A model generated the notes under the pieces. It had not been told where the DNA came from, ran no database searches, and saw nothing but the letters and a program-made list of their open reading frames with translations. This document shows positions 10,400 to 19,125 of a stretch of 27,249 nucleotides of DNA, one piece after another. The first letter of the stretch is position 1. The number at the start of each line of letters is the position of its first letter. Source of the stretch: Rozella allomycis CSF55 (Eukaryota; Rozellomycota); NCBI GenBank assembly GCA_000442015.1, contig KE561199.1, positions 5,397-32,645 on the forward strand, given 5' to 3'. Made by a program: the position numbers and the translations under genes.

Positions 10400-11012
10400 A
10401 TGGAGGCTTTATTTGGCATCGTAGGAAAAGACTTTGTACTTATCGCAGCAGACAAATCCCAAGTTCGCTCTATAGTCGTTATGAAAACGGATCAAGATAA
10501 AACACGTAATCTTAATGACAATATTGTAATGGCATGTGCTGGGGAACCTGGTGATACAAGCTCTTTTGGTGAGTTCATTCAAGCTAATGTACAATTATAT
10601 TCCACTAGAAACGGTTACAATATGTCAACGAAAGAAACAGCGCACTTCACGCGCAGCTCAATAGCGAAATCACTTCGCTCCAGAGTAAAACACCGAAACT
10701 TTATTCACATAGAATCCATACCAAGTCAATATGATTATCGCTGGCTACCATCCAAGAGATGGGCCGGAACTTTATTGGATTGATTACATGGGAACGATGC
10801 AAAAGTTGCCTTTTGCTGGGCATGGATATTCTGCATACTTTAATCTTTCCTTATTAGATAGACATTACAAAGCTAATATGTCCTTAGAAGAAGCGTCTTC
10901 AGTTCTTGGGATGTGTTTTCAAGAATTAAAAACCAGGTTTATGGTCAACCTCCCAGAGTTCACTGTTAAAGTGATTGATAAGGATGGTATTCGCGAACAC
11001 AAAATTCAATAA
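10400..11012 (+). CDS. PSMB2: 20S proteasome subunit beta type-2 (beta-4)
   Basis: This is a structural subunit of the beta ring of the 20S core (human PSMB2, yeast Pre1). Two exons, 10400-10684 and 10713-11012, joined in phase across a 28-nt intron, give 194 residues (human 201). The first residues MEALFGIVGKDFVLIAADKS match the family. There is no propeptide and no catalytic N-terminal Thr, as expected for this inactive subunit. Further landmarks are the loop NLNDNIVMACAGEPGD, the strand MIIAGYHPRDGPELYWIDYM, and FAGHGYSAYFNLSLLDRHYK. The gene lies 102 bp after AIP1 on the same strand and 61 bp before the UCH gene. Confidence 0.97.
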
Positions 11013-11073
11013 ATTTTAATGTCTCTTTGATCTGTTCCTTTTGTAGCTCAATCTTTAAACGACCCTTGCTTTA

Positions 11074-11787
11074 ATGTCTATCCGATGGAGACCTCTGGAG
11101 TCTGATCCCGAGGTATTTTTTATGTCATTTATTCATAGATAATGAACAAATATCTTGCAGCTTTGAAGGTTCAAGAAAATTCATCTTTTCAAGACATTTT
11201 CTGTTTAGATAATGACGTATTGGAACTGTATAGTCAAGTATATGCTACAATTCTACTATATCCGTTAAGAAATGAAAAAAAATACAGGAAGTTTATGACA
11301 AATGAGGAATGTAAGATGAACAATATCTTTTTCATGAAACAAACAATCGAAAATGCATGTGGTTCAATAGCGATTTTACATGCTTTAATGAATAATGAAA
11401 ATTTAATAAATAACAGCGAGACTCTGCAAAAATTCAAAAAGTCTGTTGATGATCTAAATTTTCATGATCGAGGGGAGCAATTTGGAAATACGCGAGAATT
11501 CGCTGATCTCCACAATAATCTCTCGATACAAGGCTCGTCTATTGACCATTTAAACGAGGATGTGTACCTTCATTTTGTTTGTTTTGTGCAAAAGAATAAT
11601 CATCTTTTTGAATTGGACGGTAGACTTCCAGGACCCATTGACCATGGTCCATGTAAAAACTTACTTAAAGTATGTTAATACTCTGGGCTTGATTTAGGAC
11701 ACCTCAAAACAAGTAAAAATGATGATCTCTGAAAATCCTGGTGAGGTTGAATTTTCTTTGATAGTATTATGTAATAAAGAATCATGA
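11074..11787 (+). CDS. UCHL3: Ubiquitin C-terminal hydrolase, UCHL3 type
   Basis: This is a peptidase family C12 enzyme that removes small adducts from the ubiquitin C-terminus. Three exons (11074-11112, 11139-11669, 11698-11787) splice in phase to 219 residues (human UCHL3 230). The start RWRPLESDPEIMNKYL matches the UCHL3 N-terminus. The active-site set is complete: oxyanion Gln about 81 and nucleophile Cys about 87 in FMKQTIENACGSIAILHALM, general base His about 158 in VYLHFVCFV, and Asp about 173 in HLFELDGRLPGPIDHG. The crossover loop between Cys and His is present, and its 'SIDHLNEDV' end matches the family. The last exon is short (begins DTSKQVKMMISENPGEVEFS) and carries the final strand. 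AATAAA overlaps the end of the coding region. Confidence 0.96.
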
Positions 11788-11882
11788 TTATTTATATTTC
11801 CTTGTTTATATGTCTTTGATTCATTTTTATCGGTGTTTACTATATTTGCAAAATTCAGCATTATTAATTGCGAGTCGGTCAA

Positions 11883-13223
11883 ATGGGTGTTCGTGTTAAA
11901 CCATCAATTTTCGTTGGTCGCTTCATTGTTTTAGCTTTTGCGTTTTTCTGTTTAATTGCGGTTGTTAACATTTTTCCATTGTCCAAGGTAATGACAGTCC
12001 AAGCAGCAGTCGGGCGAATAGCGCCTAGAAACCCTCAAACTATAAACATGGGCGAAAATACACCTAAACAAAATAGCACACAGACTACAGTAGGTTCAGA
12101 CTTTATTGGAAACAAATTTGAGTTAGCTGATTTAAGAAACTTGTATTTGGCACCAATTGATAAACAAAAAATATGGGCCATGGTAAGAAAAAAGGCCAGA
12201 TCACAGCAAAAGCGAGTCCTTGTTACTGGTGGGGCAGGATTCGTGGGAAGCCACTTGGTAGATAGACTTATGTTGATGGGAGAATACGTTATTTGTATTG
12301 ACAATTATTTTACGGGAAGGCGTTCAAATGTTGAGCATTGGGAAGGTAAGAACATTCAAATATATATTTAGGTCATCCAAATTTTGAGTTGGTGAGGCAT
12401 GACGTTGAATATGAGTACACTGCTGAAGTAGATCAAATATACCATCTTGCGTGCCCAGCATCTCCTCCGCATTATCAATACAATCCAATAAAAACCTTAA
12501 AGACCTCGTCACTTGGAACAATAAATATGCTTGAGTTGGCAAAGAAAGTAAAGGCGAGATTTCTGTTGACTTCGACTTCAGGTAGAAAATTTTTACGTTA
12601 AATACAGAGGTATATGGCGATCCAGAAGTTCATCCCCAAAAAGAAGAATATTGGGGGCACGTGAATCCGATCGGGCCCCGTGCTTGTTATGATGAAGGTA
12701 AACAATTCAAGCTTATCTAACTTTAGGGAAGCGTGTCGCAGAAACTCTTACATATGCGTATCATAGGCATGATAATGTCGACGTTAGAGTAGCACGCATT
12801 TTCAATACTTTTGGACCTAGAATGAATGAAAATGACGGACGAGTTGTTAGCAATTTTATTTTACAAGCGTTAAAAAATGAACCAATAACGATTTATGGAT
12901 CAGGGACACAAACGCGTTCCTTTCAATACGTACATGATCTTGTTGATGGATTGATGGCTTTGATGAATAATGAATTTAAACTACCTGTCAATCTCGGAAA
13001 TCCTGATGAATACACAATAGCACAATTTGCAGAATACATTCGTAATGAAATCAACAAAAACTCAATAATCAAAAACCTCAACGCCACTGAAGATGATCCC
13101 CAAAGGAGGCAACCTGATATCACCAGAGCTAAGAATGAAATTCATTGGCAACCAGCGTTTACTGTTAAACAAGGAATTCAAGAAACAGTGGAATATTTTA
13201 AGATCAATTTGCCAAGCCTTTAA
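11883..13223 (+). CDS. UXS1: UDP-glucuronate decarboxylase (UDP-xylose synthase)
   Basis: This short-chain dehydrogenase/reductase makes UDP-xylose from UDP-glucuronate in the Golgi/ER lumen. Four exons (11883-12345, 12372-12581, 12608-12697, 12727-13223) splice in phase to 419 residues, matching UXS1. Residues about 9-30 are a signal-anchor helix ([18 protein letters not shown]), giving a type II membrane protein, followed by a stem. The NAD-binding loop is [14 protein letters not shown], with the acidic residue at the end of strand 2 in [10 protein letters not shown]. Catalytic residues are visible: Ser/Thr in LTSTSEVYGDP and the YxxxK motif in YDEGKR. Substrate-binding strings include [28 protein letters not shown] and [12 protein letters not shown]-xylose supply implies xylosylated glycans, of which there is no other sign here. 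The start at 11883 is the first ATG in frame. Confidence 0.97.
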
Positions 13224-13323
13224 TAAACCTTTTAAGAGAAAATGTCATTTTCTTTGTTTTTCTTTAAATGCTTCGTGTCTTGGTAACCGTCAATGCTAGC
13301 AGCGGGTACAATGGTCGCATTTC

Positions 13324-14977
13324 ATGAATGTAGAATTAGACTCACCTAATGTCAAAGTTACTCGGGTATCATATGTCAACAAGACGGATCTTGTGAAAAT
13401 AAAGCAAAAAATCCATCAAGACTTATTTTCGCCCAATATAAGATTGAAAGACGAGGTAATTAATCGAGTCTTCATGCAAAGAAATTAAGACTGTATGAAA
13501 TTTCGAAAGAGAGAGTCAGTACATGGGATGGTACAGTTAGAGGCCAACGGAAGAAAAGACTACAGGCGAGAGACAAAAGATTAGAAGAAGAGGAAGAGAA
13601 AAAGAAAGAGCAAGATAGGCAGTTTGCAGAAATAGTGCAGCAAGAAAAGCAGCAAAGGGTGGAAAGGGCCAAACTTCTCCAATTCAACGAAAAAGAGCCC
13701 GTGAAGCAGATTAATAGCCGTTTATTATTGAATCAAGTCCTGAAAGTAAAGATCTTTATGCATTTGAACAGGAACGTGATTTGCAAGTTAAATACAAGAA
13801 TGAGAAAATGGCTGAAAACGCTAGGTCGAATCCTAGACTTGCCAAGGTTGACGACATTTTTGGTGAGCAATCTAACAGAATCGACGTGTTTGAAACGTAC
13901 CAAAAACATCAAATCGATTGTGCCACAGCTCAAAAGGCCCAGTGGCATGAAAAACTTGCTACTCAAAAGCGAGAAAAGGCTGTAAAAAATATAAATCGCA
14001 TAAATAGTTTAATCTTGAAACAACAAAGAATGCCATTAAAGAAGATCAAGAACATTTTAAGCAGGAGCAATTGAAAAGGATGTTGAACAAAAAGACCAGT
14101 CAGCAAAACTTCTTGGAAAACTTGGAACAAATCAAAAGGGAAAAGATATCAAAAAGAGAAGAGGAAGTTTTCCTAGAGAAAAAACTTGAAAAAGAGGCTG
14201 CCGAATGGAAGGAAAAGAAAGACGGGATAATGGAAAAGAAAAGAATTATTGAAAAGGAGAGATTCGAGTAAAAAAATTCTAACTTTATGCAAAGAAATTC
14301 TCTGCGACTGAGGAATGAAAATGCAATGCGGCAATTTGCTTTTAATAAACAAGTTGAAAGAAACTACGAGGAGATTGCAGAACGAGAAAAGGCAAAGGCA
14401 GAATACAAACTCAAACTGCAGGAAGACGAAAAACTAAAGAAGAAAATTTTGTTTTTAAAAGAAATAAAGGAACACAGATTAAATAAAGTAAATTGAACGT
14501 GTATGTATTAAAGATTTCGCAAAAGGAAGAAGCAAGACAAAAAGAATCCGAACATGCAAAAAACCTTCACCTTCATTTCGTTGATGAGGCTCGAGATGTA
14601 GAAACAGAAAAACAAAACAAATCAAGACATAACAAAGAAAAGGCATTGGAACTTCAAACTTTTCACAAACATCAAATGGTAAGCCCGCTAAACCATTTTT
14701 GTAGAATGAAATGCTTCGAAGAAGAAAAGAATACGTAGAAGAAAGAAGTCAATACTGCATTGATATGCATAATAATGAAGTTTTAGACAAGGCTAACTTA
14801 GAGTCGTACATCAATTCCTTGAAAAACGAGCCTTGGTGTCAAGAAGGTGTTAAAAAGTTCATTCACAATGAAATGTTACTTTTAAAACACGATAAAAATC
14901 ATTTTGGTAACACTCAATTGTGTGTTTCTCAAACTTATGAAAGGCTTGGATTTGGAGATCCAAAGGGAAAAGATTAG
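13324..14977 (+). CDS. CFAP210: CFAP210 (CCDC173) ciliary microtubule inner protein
   Basis: Seven exons with six introns (five of 26 nt, one of 27) splice in phase to 498 residues: 13324-13455, 13482-13745, 13772-13981, 14008-14267, 14295-14487, 14514-14678, 14705-14977. The product is a long Lys/Glu/Arg/Gln coiled coil of the trichohyalin/plectin-homology (TPH) type. Two strings single out CFAP210 among TPH proteins: LYEISKERVSTWDGTVRGQR then KKRLQAR, and SRLLLNQVLKERDLQVKYK, the second formed only after splicing. CFAP210 lies inside axonemal doublet microtubules and binds along protofilaments. Its presence means the organism builds motile flagella. Each raw frame is broken by in-frame intron stops, so unspliced inspection would suggest a pseudogene; splicing removes every break. 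Confidence 0.88.
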
Positions 14978-14986
14978 GTTACATGC

Positions 14987-15148
14987 CAATAAACGAGGTT
15001 TCTTTTCAGTTGACATTATATTTGCCTTGACCTTTTTAGTTGTACAAAAGTGACCTTTCTGTAAAATACCTTGACTCATTGTTAACAATCTACCTTGTCC
15101 ATCCCAGCCAAGTTTAGTCGTCATATAGAGATATATTAAACGAACCAT
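14987..15148 (-). CDS. Possible small G-patch-like ORF
   Basis: Between two plus-strand genes the minus strand has an open frame with ATGs at 15148 and 15124. The second starts MTTKLGWDGQGRLLTMSQGI, which resembles the start of a G-patch (hydrophobic, Gly-Trp, spaced Gly, then Gln-Gly-Ile). A Lys-rich stretch follows (LQKGHFCTTKKVKAN). Several GT/AG pairs could be introns, including a 24-nt one starting at the 'GQG' position. The frame runs on without a stop into the CFAP210 coding region unless an intron intervenes, so the 3' end shown is nominal. Small N-terminal G-patch proteins such as Tma23/GPATCH4 act in ribosome biogenesis. The match is weak and the region could be plain intergenic DNA. 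Confidence 0.22.
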
Positions 15149-15204
15149 GAAACGCCTAATACATACATAATTACATTTCCAAGCATCTTGTTTGTTAGAT
15201 ACCG

Positions 15205-17012
15205 ATGCCTACCACTGACATGTTTCATATTTCTCATGACATTGAATTAATTAGAAATATTTGTAGTAGTGAACCAACGTACGTGACATTGGAACCTAAC
15301 GTTTTGATGTCAAATTTTGACCGGTTATATCAACGAAAGAGCAACAATAATGAGATGAACACTTCAAAGAGCATTACGTTGAATTATTGTACCGATGAAG
15401 ATCATGTAATCCCATGCACTACAATGAATGACGCTTATAGACCCAAAATTTCTTCTGATGATTCAATAGGGGACACGAAGCAAAGATTGGCATTCAAAAG
15501 TAACATACGCGTTTATATATGTTAAAGAAAGGGATTTTACATCGTCTGTATCATTAAGAGCTGATTTTTTGGTGGCTACGAATGATTTAAGCGGCACACT
15601 TAAACTGCCAATGCAAAACCTGACCAATCGCAACACATCAACATTAACCCAAAATAGGGGTGATAGCGTTTACAAATCTCTTATTTACGAAGACTTTGAA
15701 AAAGTACTGCTTTATGTGTACATTTTTCAAAGGATACAGGCCTTACGATAAGGCCGAAGGTCCCGGATTCATACATCGCTTCTAAAGAAAATCATGTATC
15801 TGATACAGTAGACAATGTTGTGTTTGGCTATGACGATGTGGATTATGCAACAGTTCAAAAAAACTCATTTCTGAGTTCTTCAAACATAGAAGAAAGATCA
15901 AAATACATTAAGAATCCAGGAAGTGTGGTTTTATCGATGGAAAATGAGAATAGCACAAACATTTATCTTAGTGAAGTGCAGTCGCGTAAGAAATGATTTT
16001 GAGTAAAATAGAATACCAACCTCCCACACCATCATTCCATGATACCCTTAATTTGAAAGAATCTTACTTAGGGAATTTAAAAGCCGATCATTACAAAGTA
16101 TACTAATTCAATTTAAAGACAAAGATTGGTCAAGGATCGATAAATTTTTACGAATCAACGACTAAATCTGCCTATATTGAATTAGGAAGTAATTTCAAAG
16201 CAAGAAAAAAAATTATCAATCCAACCTGCATTAATTTTTGTGATGACTTTATGGAATCATCCGCAAACCCTGCTTCTAAAGACTGGATTTTACCATTAGT
16301 TATTGAAAGCGAAAGTAAACCTCGGAAAAATGATTCAAATAAATCGCATATATGTTTTGGGGACGATAATATTACCCATCGACTCCCAAAATTGGATATC
16401 GGTAGTGATTCACAGAAACCGGTGCGCGTTGCAAAAACAATGCGTGATATAAAGGTGCAAAATTTATTTGAAGAAAATGAAGACAAATCATTATCCAAAA
16501 ACCGATTTATAACAAATAATATGGTGATTTTTTAATCAATTAAGGAATAGATCAATTTTGGCGATAGGTCAGATCTTTACAACAAGAAAATTGCAAGAGC
16601 AAAAAATAACAAGGAAAAATATTCAGATAATGTCAGCTTTGGTGAAAATTACCAAACCATATTGTTTGAAGACACGAAAAATTTTCCCACTCATAAATCC
16701 TTTATTGATTCATACACAAAAGGGCTGGAAGCACGAAAGAAAAATTTATCCAACAACTTATCTAGAGTAAACCTGAATTATGAATCGTAAGTGTTTGCGC
16801 TTTCATGAATTAGCGAAAATTTGAAGAGTCAGAGCGACTATTCAGTGAATTATAAAAACTTTGTCAAAGTGAAACGAAACTTTGACCCTCAAACTCATTC
16901 TAAGACGAAGATGAATATTCAAAAGCTTGAAGATGGAAAATCGGAAAGATATTTTATCACTACCCATCAACATAGTTACATTTCGCCTCATTTTATTATT
17001 CAAAATGCATAA
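15205..17012 (+). CDS. Probable axonemal microtubule-associated repeat protein
   Basis: Seven exons (15205-15499, 15528-15703, 15733-15985, 16012-16097, 16125-16523, 16551-16786, 16814-17012) splice in phase to 547 residues. I cannot assign a named family. The protein is polar, low in complexity and carries a degenerate repeated motif of the form [S/N]-x-[I/V]-x-F-G-x-[D/E]: DNVVFGYDDVDY, SHICFGDDNITHR, MINFGDRSDLY, DNVSFGENYQTIL. These are interspersed with aromatic-Thr stretches such as INFYESTTKSAYIELG and the C-terminal YFITTHQHSYISP. Short 'lGxD' and 'TTxxxY' repeats of this kind are typical of ciliary microtubule-binding proteins (SAXO, TEX and SPMIP types), which lie extended along tubulin. 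It directly follows CFAP210 on the same strand. The gene model is strong, while the ciliary role is inferred. The 16098 intron could end at 16118 or 16124, both in phase. Confidence 0.7.
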
Positions 17013-17020
17013 ATATACAA

Positions 17021-17516
17021 TCAGACAGAATTTTTTTCTTCTTCGAGTTTTGTCTTGTCGTGAATTTTATAATGTCTTTTGAGACGGCTTTGATCCGCAA
17101 ATATTTTACCGCATTCAGGGCATTCCGCCATCATTGATGTTGTTTCGTGTGTATTTGAGTTTGTAGACTTAACTTTTCTGCTTTCATCAAATACTGCCTC
17201 AAGTGAATTGATGACCTTTACCTGTCACCCAAGCATTAGCAAAAAGTGGATAATTTGATAAATTACTGTGCCTTACATTTCTTTGTTCCCATTTTCTAGG
17301 TTTGAAATATGGGAAAATCCATTTTGATTTTATTATTTTCTCCTTTATCTTGTCTGTGTTATCACGAGGTGTGTCGTCCTCCGACATTTCCTGGCCTTGA
17401 TCCGCGTAAGTCTTCCTCATTCTAGCAGCCCTAGGTTTAAGATCGTTCAAAAATGTTTCTGATGTTATACTCTTGGGGTCTTTCAAAGATATTCTAATGA
17501 TTATGCCTTTAGACAT
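17021..17516 (-). CDS. C2H2 zinc-finger protein, unassigned
   Basis: Two exons (17222-17516 and 17021-17193) joined across a 28-nt intron give 155 residues. The N-terminal half has a basic, acidic-patched stretch and a Trp-rich block, KSKWIFPYFKPRKWEQRNVR, which looks like a conserved docking motif. The last exon holds one clear C2H2 finger, CPECGKIFADQSRLKRHYKI plus the final His, with the Phe and Leu in canonical places, followed by a charged tail. A single finger with a basic flank is common in subunits of chromatin or RNA complexes, but I cannot name one. The start lies only 20 bp from the divergent PRP3 start. The stop lies 8 bp from the stop of the convergent ciliary gene. Confidence 0.65.
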
Positions 17517-17536
17517 TTCCTTTGTAAAATTGGGAA

Positions 17537-19061
17537 ATGAGCAACAAGCGAGCCTCTGAGATTGATGACTTTAAAATCAACGCCAAAAAACCTAAAGTAA
17601 TATTAAAAAGTAGGAAAAAGTAGGCAAGCGAAGATTCTACTCCTTTGCTACCGATAGACGAAGTAAAAAAGATTTTCAAATTAAGATAGATAAAAAGACA
17701 ACTCGAAGATAAAAAGAAATTGTTAGAATCCAAATTGAAGAATGTTAATAGTACAAACAGAGGTCCTGTTATTAATATGCCAAGGGCAAATGTTTCGTCC
17801 ATTAAGGTAAAACATGCTCGTTTGCGTGAAAGGCAAATGTAAGGGGAGCAAAAAGAGAACTGAAAATTGAGAAGCCAGTTGTAGATTTTCACAACCCATA
17901 CTTTGATCCTACCATTAAGACATTTCACAGTAGAGGCCATAGAAAGTTAAAATTTTCCAAACAGGGGAAATACGTTCAACAAGCTGATCAAGTTAGAACC
18001 AAACTGAAATTAGCAGAATTACAGAAGAAGATCAATGATAAAGCCAAGGACATTGGCCTCGAAAAACAAATATCGATTTCCGATGAGGTTTTCATTGTAG
18101 AAACTGTTCCACAAGCTGAATGGTGGGATCTTCAATTTTTACCATCGCATTCTTATGATGATTTAGACTCCAGCAATATTAGTTATGAATTAGTGGGGAA
18201 TCTAGTGCATCATCCAGTGCAAGTGAAAGTTCACAATGAAGACACGTCTGTAAAACCTGTCTTCTTAACGAAAGAAGTATTCATATTGATGTTCAAATAA
18301 GTAGGAAAGAAAAAAGTTGCGTAGACAACGTCGTGCAGAAATTCATGAAGAAAAGCAAGAAAAGATTAGACTCGGCTTATTACCACCAGAGCAATCAAAA
18401 CTAAAGCTATCAAATATGATGCAAGTTTTGACTAAAGAAGCTGTTCAAGATCCTACTAAAGTCGAGGCGATGGTTAGAGCTCAAATGGAGCAACGTAAAT
18501 CAAAACATGAGCAGCAAAACGCTCAAAGAAAGTTAACTGACGAACAAAGAAGAGAAAAAACTTTACAAAAACTTCAGAAAGATTCTGATAAACAAGTTTT
18601 AATGGCTGTTTTCAAGTATGCATTTTCTTTTAATCTGCAATCATAGAATAAAAGATTTGTCTCACCCTCAGTGGAAATACAAAATTGACATAAATGCCCA
18701 GCAATTAATGATTACAGTAAAAAATCTACTGAATAAAAACTAGGGTTGTTGTTTAATCCACCCACAGGACAGTGTCCTAATCGTGGAAGCTGGGCCGAAG
18801 TCTATGCGTCAATACAAGAAACTTCTACTTCAACGAATCAAATGGGATGAATGGCCTGCAACAAGAAATCCTGCAATTCAACCAAGGCTTGAAAATCCGA
18901 AAGAAAATTCTTGTCTTTTAGTGTGGGAGGGCATTTCAAACGAGAGGGTCTTCAAATACTTCACTACCAAGCAAGTACCAACTGAAGAGGATGCTCGAAA
19001 TTACCTGAAAGCATTCGACGTTGTTCATTTATATGAGCATGCCAAAATTAATACTAAATAA
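17537..19061 (+). CDS. PRPF3: U4/U6 snRNP protein Prp3
   Basis: Prp3 binds the U4/U6 duplex in the tri-snRNP and is needed for spliceosome assembly. Seven exons (17537-17596, 17624-17662, 17690-17838, 17856-18276, 18305-18615, 18647-18716, 18744-19061) give 455 residues, near yeast Prp3 (469) and shorter than human (683). The human N-terminal PWI region is absent. The PRP3 domain has landmarks HNPYFDP, AEWWDLQFLP, LVHHPVQ, IRLGLLPPEQSKLKLSNMMQ, EAVQDPTKVEAMVRAQM and KLTDEQRREK. The C-terminal DUF1115 part carries VEAGPKSMRQYKKLLLQRIK, WDEW and CLLVWEGI. The intron 17839-17855 is only 17 nt. It is the only choice I found that keeps phase and the conserved residues, but a one-base assembly error could mimic it. 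The gene is itself part of the machinery that must cut these tiny introns. Confidence 0.95.
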
Positions 19062-19125
19062 AACTTTATGCTCATTTAAACCTTAACTTTAATTAAATAG
19101 TTTGTTTACATTTCAATTCTCAGCC

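Noticed and set aside
13324-14977. Apparent pseudogene: coiled-coil frame broken into six or more pieces by stops
   Set aside because: Every break is removed by a 26-27 nt GT...AG intron and all phases agree, giving a 498-residue protein.
17509-17940. 143-codon minus-strand frame with hydrophobic runs
   Set aside because: It is antisense to PRP3 exons and introns, has no homology I recognise, and its hydrophobic runs mirror Lys-rich coding sequence.
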